Positions 43,004-51,671 of a stretch of 64,000 nt of DNA are shown one piece after another. The notes below the pieces were generated by a model. That model was not told the origin of the DNA. It saw nothing but the letters and a program-made list of their open reading frames with translations, and did not search any database. The translations under genes were made by a program, and so were the position numbers. The stretch is from Mucilaginibacter gossypii (GTDB taxonomy: Bacteria > Bacteroidota > Bacteroidia > Sphingobacteriales > Sphingobacteriaceae). Position 1 is the stretch's first letter; each line of letters begins with the position of its first letter. The DNA is taken from assembly GCF_900100945.1 (NCBI RefSeq), contig NZ_FNCG01000012.1:124001-188000 (forward strand), read 5' to 3'.

Positions 43004-43897
43004 ATGAAAACAAAGTTATTCCTGGCGTTACTGGCGGGCGTGTTGCTGCTGGGCGCTTGTAAGGGCTCAAATTATGAAGCCATCCGCGATGACAAAGCTT
43101 CTTCATCGAGTGCGGATACGGTGGCTAAAATGACCGACACATCAAAGGTGGATATCCCGACAACCAAACTGGTAAAAACTGCCGACATGCGTTTTAAAGT
43201 AAAAAGTGTTCAGCAAACGGGCGATGCCATAGCGGCGCTTACCGCCCGCAACGGTGGCATGGTAGTGCATCATCAAATGCAGGCCTATGTAGAGCGATCA
43301 GAAGATATCCGTGTGAGTAATGATTCGGTTAAACGAGTATCGGCGCTAAGAACTGATGCCGACATGACGCTTAAACTTCCTTCAGAGAAGCTTGAAAGCT
43401 TTATGACGGAAGTGGCACACATGGGTATGTATGTTACGCTGCGCAAAATGGATATTGAAGACCGTACGCTTGACTATCTTTCCGAAAAACTGAAATTGAA
43501 AAACCGTCAGGATTTGGTAGAGCAGCAAAAGAAAGGCAAAATTGTAATCAAAAATCCCGTAAATGTGATGTTATTGAAGGACGATATGGTTGATCAGCAA
43601 ATTGGCAATATGCGCACAGATGAAGCGGTAAAATACAGCATTGTTAACCTTAGCTTTTACCAAAGCAATTTTATAAATCAGGAAATGATAGCCAACGACG
43701 ATCCTTCTGCCTATCAGTTGCCATTTGTTAACAGGCTGATGATAGCTTTGAGCAATGGCCGGCAACTTTTTGTTGAACTGATCCTGGGCCTCGCTAACTT
43801 ATGGGTATTTATAATTTGGGGCATAGGTTTGTGGGCAATATACCGCTATTACAAACGTAAACACCCAACCTGGTTTGCCGGCGGCATAAAATCATAA
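43004..43897 (+). CDS. DUF4349 lipoprotein
   Basis: A 297-residue envelope protein: lipobox LLGAC (about residue 19), a DUF4349 domain (LVKTADMRFKVKSVQQTGDA, then MTLKLPSEKLESFMTEVA and EDRTLDYLSEKLKLKNRQDL, a predicted coiled coil), and a transmembrane segment near the C-terminus (LGLANLWVFIIWGIGLWAIY). DUF4349 proteins are widespread and uncharacterised. It begins 104 bases after a palindrome block and stands as a single gene. Confidence 0.8.
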   Translation: MKTKLFLALLAGVLLLGACKGSNYEAIRDDKASSSSADTVAKMTDTSKVDIPTTKLVKTADMRFKVKSVQQTGDAIAALTARNGGMVVHHQMQAYVERSEDIRVSNDSVKRVSALRTDADMTLKLPSEKLESFMTEVAHMGMYVTLRKMDIEDRTLDYLSEKLKLKNRQDLVEQQKKGKIVIKNPVNVMLLKDDMVDQQIGNMRTDEAVKYSIVNLSFYQSNFINQEMIANDDPSAYQLPFVNRLMIALSNGRQLFVELILGLANLWVFIIWGIGLWAIYRYYKRKHPTWFAGGIKS

Positions 43898-43902
43898 AAA
43901 CT

Positions 43903-43935
43903 TTGTCGCTTTTTCGGTAAACATTTCTATTTTTG
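43903..43935 (+). promoter_or_regulatory. Candidate Bacteroidota promoter for the 65-residue membrane protein
   Basis: TTG at 43903-43905 and TATTTTTG at 43928-43935 match the -33 and -7 boxes with a 22-base spacer, slightly longer than the usual 19-21. It ends 23 bases before the ATG. Confidence 0.45.
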
Positions 43936-43958
43936 CGCAAACATTAAAAATCGGTACC

Positions 43959-44156
43959 ATGGAATCAATGGAAAATGCTAACGCAGAAGGTCATTACAAA
44001 TTATTAACTGTAGCTATTGTTATCGGTATAGTAGGCGTGTTCCTGCGTTTTGCCGGCGATGCCAACACAGGCTTCATGTTTACTTCTATATCAAATATTA
44101 TTTTGATCATTGGTATCCTAATCGCTTTGAAATGCGTTTTCGCAATTATGAAGTAA
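43959..44156 (+). CDS. Small membrane protein, two transmembrane helices
   Basis: A 65-residue protein: a short charged start (MESMENANAEGHYK), then two helices (LLTVAIVIGIVGVFLRFAG and ISNIILIIGILIALKCVFAI). No family is recognised, but the length, composition and a good promoter support it. It is convergent with gldB and shares a terminator. Confidence 0.65.
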   Translation: MESMENANAEGHYKLLTVAIVIGIVGVFLRFAGDANTGFMFTSISNIILIIGILIALKCVFAIMK

Positions 44157-44181
44157 CAAACCTGTAAAAGGGAAATGATAT

Positions 44182-44216
44182 AAAAAAAGCGCCTTCATTT
44201 TGAAGACGCTTTTTTT
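44182..44216. terminator. Bidirectional terminator between the small membrane protein and gldB
   Basis: AAAAAAAGCGCCTTCA and TGAAGACGCTTTTTTT pair (one C-A mismatch) around TTT. The A and T runs on the two sides let it work in both directions. Confidence 0.8.
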
Positions 44217-44223
44217 GTGCCTT

Positions 44224-45261
44224 TTATTTGGGGTGATATCCCGATTCGTTCAGGAGTTTTTGGGCATCTTTATCGGCCATCAGCTGTGGTAGCGTTACAT
44301 CAGGGTGCTTATCCATATATTTCCTTACTATCTGCCAGCCCGTCCACACAGCAAGTTTCGGTGCCGATTCATTCTTTTCGCCAAGGCCGGGAGTGAAGGG
44401 GGCTTCTGTAAGATATTTTTGGATTTTTTGATAATCAGTTTCGTAAAGCAGGTTTTGTTCTAAAAAGTATCCCCAGATTTTACTTTCAAATTCATGGCAC
44501 CATTTCAATTGTTCTGTACTATAACGGATCTTGGTGCTATCGGCCATATCCGGCAGTATCTTGTCCATAAAGTACATGATCTTGCCGTTATAGATCATTT
44601 TATTAAGCAAGGCTTTATCATTGTCATCTTCCGGGAACATGTCCTCACGTGCTATGCCTTCAACCACTCGGGGCGTAATGTTATCAGGCGTAAACCACCT
44701 GGAAAGATAATGTGGAAAAGCATTGGTAAGCGAAGGATAAAAACGCGAATCCGCACCCAGAAACAAATCTATCCCGACGCCGAAATAGCCATCGCCAATG
44801 GTAGTTTGGGCCTGGAAACCGGAAATATAAGCATATACCCGCGGGAGCGGTTTTTGAGGGTAATAATATTTAATGTATTTAAAAGCCTCGGTAAGGCTGG
44901 CGTTCTGCCGGTCCATATTAGGGAAGGCGGCATCGGCGTCGTGCTTGAGGTCGTTATAGGCTTTGCCCGCGAACACCTGGCGAAGGGCTTTAAAATAGGT
45001 GGTATCCTTAGTACTGCCAACCTGTAAAATGCGTTCAATAAAATCAGGGTAAAAACTGCCGTATTGTTTTTGCAGGTAGGAAGCTTGTAAGGCCATCGGC
45101 TTGTTGTGCATGGCATCAAAATCATGGTCGAACCGTTCAATTTTGACATTAACGTTGATATTGCTTACATCAATTTTTTTGTTGCGGGTACAGCTGCTTA
45201 ATATCAGGCCGATGGAAAAAATTAAGTAAATTTGCTTTGCTATATACCGGGTAGGGTTCAT
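44224..45261 (-). CDS. gldB: Gliding motility lipoprotein GldB
   Basis: A 345-residue lipoprotein (lipobox ILSSC, Cys24). The GldB pattern is visible: VKIERFDHDFDAM, YPDFIERILQVGSTKD, GYFGVGIDLFLGADSRFYP and GLGEKNESAPKLAVWTGWQI. In Flavobacterium gldB is needed for gliding and lies with gldC and close to nadE. Here nadE diverges from it, but no gldC follows; the next gene is convergent. The sequence has a zinc-protease-like look but no proven enzyme activity. Confidence 0.85.
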   Translation of the reverse strand: MNPTRYIAKQIYLIFSIGLILSSCTRNKKIDVSNINVNVKIERFDHDFDAMHNKPMALQASYLQKQYGSFYPDFIERILQVGSTKDTTYFKALRQVFAGKAYNDLKHDADAAFPNMDRQNASLTEAFKYIKYYYPQKPLPRVYAYISGFQAQTTIGDGYFGVGIDLFLGADSRFYPSLTNAFPHYLSRWFTPDNITPRVVEGIAREDMFPEDDNDKALLNKMIYNGKIMYFMDKILPDMADSTKIRYSTEQLKWCHEFESKIWGYFLEQNLLYETDYQKIQKYLTEAPFTPGLGEKNESAPKLAVWTGWQIVRKYMDKHPDVTLPQLMADKDAQKLLNESGYHPK

Positions 45262-45276
45262 CTTTATCCTTTAAGG

Positions 45277-45284
45277 CAAAAGTA
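45277..45284 (-). promoter_or_regulatory. Candidate -7 element for gldB
   Basis: On the minus strand TACTTTTG matches TAnnTTTG and ends 15 bases before the ATG. No TTG is seen at -33. Confidence 0.35.
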
Positions 45285-45314
45285 AATTTATTTGCATTAA
45301 TGTTGCTACTATTG

Positions 45315-45390
45315 TTAAGTCAATAGTCGGTAGTCCTAAATCGAAAGTCTTATTTTTTGACTTTATACTGAAGACTTGCGACTTAAGACT
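45315..45390. repeat. Iterated-word palindrome between gldB and nadE
   Basis: The left half holds AGTC words (AAGTCAATAGTCGGTAGTCC, then GAAAGTCT) and the right half GACT words (TGACTTTATACTGAAGACTT, then GCGACTTAAGACT). A hairpin with a TATTTT loop can form. Confidence 0.55.
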
Positions 45391-45406
45391 AAAATATACA
45401 TATACT

Positions 45407-47056
45407 ATGAAAATCGCGTTAGCCCAGCTCAACTATCACGTAGGTAATTTTGAATCGAACACCAATAAAATCATTAATCATATTATCAAGGCGAAAAATA
45501 ACGGGGCTGACCTGGTTGTATTTGCCGAGCTATGTGTTTGCGGTTATCCTTCGCGCGATTTTTTAGAGTTTGATGAATTTATAGGTCTTTGCGACGAAGC
45601 AGCTAAAAAGATTGCTGAAGTATGTGTGGATATAGCCTGCATCATTGGCTTGCCAACACCTAACCATAAAACAGAGGGTAAGGACCTCAGTAATTCGGCG
45701 TATTTTATTGAGAATGGCGAGGTGAAAGCAGTGGTAAACAAAGCCTTGCTGCCTAATTACGATGTATTTGATGAATACCGTTACTTTGAGCCTTCAACCG
45801 AGTTTAATTGTATTGAGTTTAAGGGCAAGCGAATAGCGCTGACTATTTGCGAGGATCTGTGGAATACCATCGAAAACCCGCTGTATGTTACCCGACCGAT
45901 GGATACCCTCATACACCAGACTCCGCATGTAATGATTAACATTGCGGCATCACCTTTTGCCTATAATCACGATGAAGAACGAATCGAGATATTGAGTGAT
46001 AACGCCAGCCGTTATAAGTTGCCTCTGTTATATGTTAACCATGTTGGCGCGCAAACAGAGTTGATATTTGATGGAGGTTCGCTGGTGTTTGATAATACAG
46101 GTAAGCTAATTGATGAGATGCCTTATTTTGATGAAAGCATGGCTTACTATACATTGAATGAGGATAACACGTTGAGCTTTGATCATCCAACAACGATAAA
46201 AACCGAACGTCCGGGAGATATTGAGCAAATTTACCAGGCAGTAATCCTCGGCATCCGTGATTATTTTTATAAATCGGGCTTTAAGCAGGCAATTTTAGGC
46301 TTATCAGGCGGGATAGATTCGGCTGTGGTATGTGCTTTGGCTGCAGAGGCGCTGGGGCCGCAAAATGTGATGGCTGTATTACTGCCTTCACGCTTTTCAA
46401 CAGATCATTCATTAAAAGATGCTCAGGATTTGGTTGATAACCTTGGTTGCAAACACGAAATAGTGCCCATTAAAAGCATTACAGAGGCCTTTGAAACAGC
46501 ATTAAACCCACAGTTTGATGGTTTGCCTTTTAATATCGCGGAGGAAAATATCCAATCGCGCAGCAGGGCTGTTTTATTAATGGCGATGTGCAATAAGTTT
46601 GGCTATATTTTGCTAAATACCAGTAACAAGAGCGAGGCAGCTGTTGGCTACGGTACTTTGTATGGTGATATGTGCGGTGGTATTTCGGTTATTGGCGATG
46701 TTTATAAAACCCAGGTTTTTGAGCTGGCGCGATATATTAACCGTGATAAGGAGATCATCCCGATCAATTCAATCGTTAAACCGCCATCGGCCGAGTTAAG
46801 GCCCGATCAAAAAGATACCGATTCACTGCCCGAATATGATGTCCTTGACAAGATCCTGGCCGAGTATATCGAAAATCGCTGCTCATCGGCCGAGATCATC
46901 AGAATGGGGTATGACGAGGCAACCGTTCGCCGGGTTATCAAGCTTACTAATTCGGCCGAGCATAAGCGTTATCAAACGCCCCCTATTTTAAGGGTGTCGC
47001 CAAAAGCATTTGGTATGGGCCGCAGGATGCCTATTGTGGGTAAATACCTGTCGTAA
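45407..47056 (+). CDS. nadE: Glutamine-dependent NAD+ synthetase
   Basis: A 549-residue enzyme that makes NAD+ from nicotinate adenine dinucleotide with glutamine as the ammonia source. The N-terminal nitrilase-type glutaminase has the Glu-Lys-Cys triad in VVFAELCVCGYPSRDFL, VVNKALLPNYDVFDE and LTICEDLW. The C-terminal synthetase has the P-loop LSGGIDSAVVCALAAE, TSNKSEAAVGYGTLYGDMCG, and ends PIVGKYLS. The plan and length are normal. Confidence 0.95.
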   Translation: MKIALAQLNYHVGNFESNTNKIINHIIKAKNNGADLVVFAELCVCGYPSRDFLEFDEFIGLCDEAAKKIAEVCVDIACIIGLPTPNHKTEGKDLSNSAYFIENGEVKAVVNKALLPNYDVFDEYRYFEPSTEFNCIEFKGKRIALTICEDLWNTIENPLYVTRPMDTLIHQTPHVMINIAASPFAYNHDEERIEILSDNASRYKLPLLYVNHVGAQTELIFDGGSLVFDNTGKLIDEMPYFDESMAYYTLNEDNTLSFDHPTTIKTERPGDIEQIYQAVILGIRDYFYKSGFKQAILGLSGGIDSAVVCALAAEALGPQNVMAVLLPSRFSTDHSLKDAQDLVDNLGCKHEIVPIKSITEAFETALNPQFDGLPFNIAEENIQSRSRAVLLMAMCNKFGYILLNTSNKSEAAVGYGTLYGDMCGGISVIGDVYKTQVFELARYINRDKEIIPINSIVKPPSAELRPDQKDTDSLPEYDVLDKILAEYIENRCSSAEIIRMGYDEATVRRVIKLTNSAEHKRYQTPPILRVSPKAFGMGRRMPIVGKYLS

Positions 47057-47165
47057 CAGCTAAAATTTCACTCTTTAATTGTCAAGTTTACGAATATTGT
47101 AAAGCGTTGGTTGTTTTGTTTTAGTTGAGGTTGATTTTTCTTAAAATTGCCTATCTTTCAAACCA

Positions 47166-50100
47166 ATGATCAAACTTTACACAATTGTTTCCTTTTGCTT
47201 TTTGCTGTTGTTTTCAGTAAGCGACGCTATGGCCCAACAGTCATTGATCAGCGAAAAGAACAGGCTTCAGCTTAACGATATTTCACAGCAATCGCTCACA
47301 AACTATAAAGCATCTCACGACAAGGCAGTGTCATTAGCGGCCACGCATGGATGGACATTATCCCGCCGTACAAAAAACGGCAACCTGGTTACCTTACAGG
47401 GAGTTAATAAATTAGGGTTCCCTATATATCTTATTACGCATAATAATACCACCGCGGCAGCCACCACAGGTACTAATACCCTGCAGCCCGGAGGTTCATT
47501 AGGTTTGAACTTGTCAGGATCGTCAGATTTTTTGACCAACAAGCTGGCCATATGGGATGGCGGCGCGGTTTACAAAGCGCACCAGGAATTTGCAGGTAAA
47601 ACCATCACACTAAAAACAACCGAACCGGTAAATGACCATTCATCACACGTGGCAGGTACCATGATTGCCAAAGGCATTTATGCACCGGCTAAGGGCATGT
47701 CGTTTGGGGCAACAACGCTTCAGTCGTATGATTTTAATAATGATGAAACCACCATGAGTGCCGCTGCTGCCAATCTTCTACTTTCCAATCACTCATACGG
47801 GGTAGTAACGGGTTGGGATTATAATGATTCGGCCGGCCGCTGGGAATGGAATGGTTTACCAGGCGACACGGTAGATTATAACTTTGGTTTCTACGACTCA
47901 AAAACAGCCAACTGGGATAAGATAGCTTATAATGCCCCATATTACCTCATTGTTGAATCGGCGGGTAATGAGCGTTCAAGTAATGGCCCTGCGGTAGGCG
48001 AAACCTACTATGGTTACAAAAGTAAAACCGATCAAACTTTTGTGAACAAAGGCGCCCGCCCTGCCGGGATCAGCAATAATGATAGTTATGATATTATCAG
48101 CACCAGCGGTAATGCCAAAAACATACTTACTGTAGGTGCAGTTTACCCGCTATTGTATGGGCCAAAAAACCGAAGTGATGTAGCCATAGCGCCTTTCAGT
48201 AGCTGGGGCCCAACGGACGATGGCCGTATCAAACCCGATATTGTAGGCGATGGTGTTAACGTACTTTCGGTAGGGGTTGATAACACTACCTCATACGCTA
48301 CTTTATCAGGCACCTCAATGGCTGCCCCTAATGTTACGGGCTCGCTTTATTTGCTGCAGGAATACTATGCTAAACAAAATGGAGGAACATTTATGCGGTC
48401 GGCCACATTGAAAGGGTTGGTTTGCCATACTGCCTTTGATGCCGGTAATATAGGGCCTGATTATATTTATGGCTGGGGATTGCTTAATATGACCGAGGCT
48501 GCACAAGCAATAACCAATAATGGTGGTAAAAGCATGGTAAGCGAAAAAACGCTTACACAGGGACAAACACAAACCTATAACGTAATAGCATCCGGTAACC
48601 GCTTACTGGCCGCAACCATATCATGGACCGATCTGCAAGGTACGCCAACTACCGAGGGGGTGATCAACAGCCGAACTCCTAAATTGGTGAATGACCTCGA
48701 TATCAGGGTAAGCGACGGCACAACAACTTTTACCCCCTGGGTGCTTGACCCTAATAAGCCCGGATTTTCTGCAACTAAAGGGGACAATATCAGGGATAAC
48801 ATTGAACAGGTATATATCCCTAATTCGGTTCCCGGCAGGGCTTATACTATTACAGTATCGCATAAAGGAAGCTTGTCATCCGGGTCGCAGGCATACTCGC
48901 TTATTGTTACCGGGGTTGGGGGAACTGCTTACTGTGCTTCGGCTCCGCTTTCAAATGCCGACTCAAAGATTGATAATTTAAAACTCGCTAATATTGATAA
49001 TACCGCGGCTGCAGGTTGCACGGGCTACTCGGACTATACCAACCTTACCGTACAGCTTGAGCAGGCTAAAACGTATCCTTTGAGCATCACCCTTGGTACT
49101 TGCGGCAACAATTTTAATAAAGCTGCAAAAGTGTTTATAGACTGGAATGCTAACGGTGTGTTTGAAGATAATGAACTGGCAGCAACAACCGGGATCATTA
49201 ATGGAACCGGTACCTATAATACCAACATTACCGTGCCGGGAACAGTAACTGCCGGGGCTTATAGCCTGATGCGGGTTGTGCTTACTGAAACCGGCGATGC
49301 ATCAACCATTAAAGCTTGCGGCAGCTATACCAAAGGCGAAACCCAGGATTACCGGGTGCAATTTCTGCAAACCAGTATTGACGCAGGCGTTATTTCCATT
49401 GTTAGCCCTGGCAGCAGTGGTTCGTGCTCGGCGAGTACACCTGTTACGGTGAGGCTTAAAAATTTTGGCAACGCAGCTATAAACAATATCCCGATAACAG
49501 TTACCATTACCAATGCCAATAATGTTACAACTACTTACAACGAGATCTATAAGGCATCATTGCCAGCATTGGCCGAGGATAACTTTACCTTTAGCCAGGA
49601 GTTTAATGCGGTTGCAGGAGCATCCTATACTATTACCGCTACCAGTAAACTTACCGGCGATCCGGTTAGCAGCAATAATTCGGTTACAGCCAATATTACC
49701 ATTAATTCGCCGGCAACTATTGGCGATCTGAGTGCTTATTATTGTACCACTACCAATCAATACGAGTTATTTGGCACCGGTGACGGTACTGTACTATGGT
49801 ATCAGAATGCAACTGATGAATTGCCCATAGCCGCCGGAAGCGAAGCGTTAACAACTCAGGCGCCGGTTAATAATACTTACTATGCAGGCGTTAATGATTT
49901 TAGCGGAACAATTGGTCCTGCTACTAAAAGAGTATTTACGGCTGGGGGGTATAACCAGTTTACCCCTTATGTAACTGTAAACACTAAGGTGCCGGTATTA
50001 ATTAAAAGCGCGCGTCTTTACATTGGCAATTCGGGGAAAATAACATTTAATGTATCCAATGCTAACGGGCAAATTGTATCGTCGGTTACTATAAATGCTG

Positions 50101-50906
50101 TTGCAACCCGTACCACCCCTCTGGCAGGCGCACAGCCCGATGACCCTAACGATCAGGGACAGGTGTATGATTTAAACCTGTCGTTACCAGGTGCCGGCAA
50201 TTACCAGATATCGGTTGATTTTGCTGACCAGGCTACAATATATCGTAACAACGGAGGGGTAACAGGTTATCCGTTTAAGATCGGTAATATATTTAGCATT
50301 ACCGGTAACAGCGCCACTGCAACCAATGGCGATACTACCGCCTACAAAGGGTACTACTATTATTTTTACGATATGAAGGTGCAAAGCCTGGGCTGTGCAT
50401 CGGCCACGCGTAAAGCGGTAACGTTGAGCAGACCGTTTATTACCCAAACCAATAACACCCTTAACTCAAACTTTACCGATGGTAACCAGTGGCTGTTAAA
50501 TGGCACTGTAATAAGCGGGGCCACCGCTGCAACTTACAACCCTGTACAAAGTGGAAAATACCAGGTGCAGGTTACACTGGCCAATGGCTGTGTGGCGCAA
50601 TCAGATAATTATGTTTACGCACGCGAAGGCAGGGCCGGAAATAAAAATGAAATTGGGTTGAGCGTGTTCCCGGTACCGGTAAGCACTGATTTAAACGTGG
50701 TATTTGCGGCCAAAGAAGCCACCACTATGAAATTATCTCTCATTAATGCTTTAGGTGAAGCGGTTTACCAGGGTGGGCAGCAAAATATTGATCATGGTAA
50801 TTACAGCACTATTTTGAATGTGAGCAGGCAAACGCCTGGGGTATATGTGCTTAGGGTATTGCTTGGACAGAAGGTCTATTCGCAAAAAGTTATCATCACC
50901 CGTTAG
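47166..50906 (+). CDS. T9SS-exported subtilisin-like serine protease
   Basis: A 1246-residue secreted protease. A signal peptide is followed by an S8 catalytic domain with Asp131 (AIWDGG), His161 (DHSSHVAGT) and Ser384 (LSGTSMAAPN). Then come a P/proprotein-like beta domain, a GEVED domain (KVFIDWNANGVFEDNELA), a CARDB-like domain (VTVRLKNFGNAAINNIPITV) and further Ig-like parts. The last 80 residues are a type A T9SS sorting domain (VFPVPVSTDLNVVF, GVYVLRVLLGQKVYSQKVII). It is thus a likely client of the secretion system encoded by gldKLMN and sprE here. Confidence 0.92.
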   Translation: MIKLYTIVSFCFLLLFSVSDAMAQQSLISEKNRLQLNDISQQSLTNYKASHDKAVSLAATHGWTLSRRTKNGNLVTLQGVNKLGFPIYLITHNNTTAAATTGTNTLQPGGSLGLNLSGSSDFLTNKLAIWDGGAVYKAHQEFAGKTITLKTTEPVNDHSSHVAGTMIAKGIYAPAKGMSFGATTLQSYDFNNDETTMSAAAANLLLSNHSYGVVTGWDYNDSAGRWEWNGLPGDTVDYNFGFYDSKTANWDKIAYNAPYYLIVESAGNERSSNGPAVGETYYGYKSKTDQTFVNKGARPAGISNNDSYDIISTSGNAKNILTVGAVYPLLYGPKNRSDVAIAPFSSWGPTDDGRIKPDIVGDGVNVLSVGVDNTTSYATLSGTSMAAPNVTGSLYLLQEYYAKQNGGTFMRSATLKGLVCHTAFDAGNIGPDYIYGWGLLNMTEAAQAITNNGGKSMVSEKTLTQGQTQTYNVIASGNRLLAATISWTDLQGTPTTEGVINSRTPKLVNDLDIRVSDGTTTFTPWVLDPNKPGFSATKGDNIRDNIEQVYIPNSVPGRAYTITVSHKGSLSSGSQAYSLIVTGVGGTAYCASAPLSNADSKIDNLKLANIDNTAAAGCTGYSDYTNLTVQLEQAKTYPLSITLGTCGNNFNKAAKVFIDWNANGVFEDNELAATTGIINGTGTYNTNITVPGTVTAGAYSLMRVVLTETGDASTIKACGSYTKGETQDYRVQFLQTSIDAGVISIVSPGSSGSCSASTPVTVRLKNFGNAAINNIPITVTITNANNVTTTYNEIYKASLPALAEDNFTFSQEFNAVAGASYTITATSKLTGDPVSSNNSVTANITINSPATIGDLSAYYCTTTNQYELFGTGDGTVLWYQNATDELPIAAGSEALTTQAPVNNTYYAGVNDFSGTIGPATKRVFTAGGYNQFTPYVTVNTKVPVLIKSARLYIGNSGKITFNVSNANGQIVSSVTINAVATRTTPLAGAQPDDPNDQGQVYDLNLSLPGAGNYQISVDFADQATIYRNNGGVTGYPFKIGNIFSITGNSATATNGDTTAYKGYYYYFYDMKVQSLGCASATRKAVTLSRPFITQTNNTLNSNFTDGNQWLLNGTVISGATAATYNPVQSGKYQVQVTLANGCVAQSDNYVYAREGRAGNKNEIGLSVFPVPVSTDLNVVFAAKEATTMKLSLINALGEAVYQGGQQNIDHGNYSTILNVSRQTPGVYVLRVLLGQKVYSQKVIITR

Positions 50907-50932
50907 GCAGGTGATGATAATCTCTTTTATTT
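50890..50932. terminator. Terminator at the end of the subtilase gene
   Basis: A perfect 11-bp stem (TTATCATCACC with GGTGATGATAA) spans the last codons and stop, with a 9-base loop and then TCTCTTTTATTTTTT. It separates two convergent genes. Confidence 0.8.
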
Positions 50933-50933
50933 T

Positions 50934-51428
50934 TTAGAAGGTATACTTTAATCCCAGTCCGGGTGCGATATCGAAAAATGGCCCTCTTGCCAGTTCAAGT
51001 CGTGGATTAAGGTCAAGGCTGATTGCAATTGGCGCATTAGGGATAACATATTCCAAACCGATAACAGCATCGGCACCTATCAGGATGTGTTTGCCGTTGT
51101 AGTATTCGTCGTCGCCGCCAAAACGTTTGTAGTAGCCATTGCCTACCGAACCAAGGTGGCCGCCAAAGCCATAATAAAAGCTCAGTTTATCAACATTAAA
51201 AGCTTGCTGGTTTAATTCATACAAGCCGGTTAATACCGCACCGTGATCGCGGATACCCAGGATGCCTTCAAGCGCGGTGCCTTTATCCATAAAATATTTA
51301 ACAGAGGGGCCAACCTCGTATGCGCCAAATTTTAAACCTACTGCTGTTTTATAGTCTTGGGCCTGTGAGTTTTTGCTGATCAATAAAAAGAATACGGAAA
51401 ATAATAAAAGGTACGTTAGTTTTTTCAT
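50934..51428 (-). CDS. Small outer-membrane beta-barrel-like protein
   Basis: A 164-residue protein from the ATG that gives a signal peptide (MKKLTYLLLFSVFFLLISKN); an earlier ATG eight codons upstream is less likely. Alternating beta strands (YKTAVGLKFGAYEVGPSVKY, LSFYYGFGGHLGSVGN, AVIGLEYVIPNAPIAISLDL) end in GLGLKYTF with a C-terminal Phe, as in outer-membrane barrels. Its role is unknown. Confidence 0.75.
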   Translation of the reverse strand: MKKLTYLLLFSVFFLLISKNSQAQDYKTAVGLKFGAYEVGPSVKYFMDKGTALEGILGIRDHGAVLTGLYELNQQAFNVDKLSFYYGFGGHLGSVGNGYYKRFGGDDEYYNGKHILIGADAVIGLEYVIPNAPIAISLDLNPRLELARGPFFDIAPGLGLKYTF

Positions 51429-51671
51429 GCAGATGAATTTAATGATTGACAATAATGTAGCTGTAACAAAAAAGTGACCAGCTTGTTTAGCTTAATTTTG
51501 AGCTTTTTATTTCATGCAAATAAACGCCAGAATTGCTTTTTTATGCTATATGTGTTTAAAAAACATTGTGCTTTGATTGGTATTGGATTGGTTTTCAATA
51601 GAAAAGAATGGTTTCGGATTGTTAAATAAAGCACCCAAATAAGTTATTTTAGTGAAAATTAAATTGCTGTA

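Noticed and set aside
44494..45027. Plus-strand frame of 177 codons within gldB
   Set aside because: It is a shadow of the conserved GldB lipoprotein gene on the other strand.
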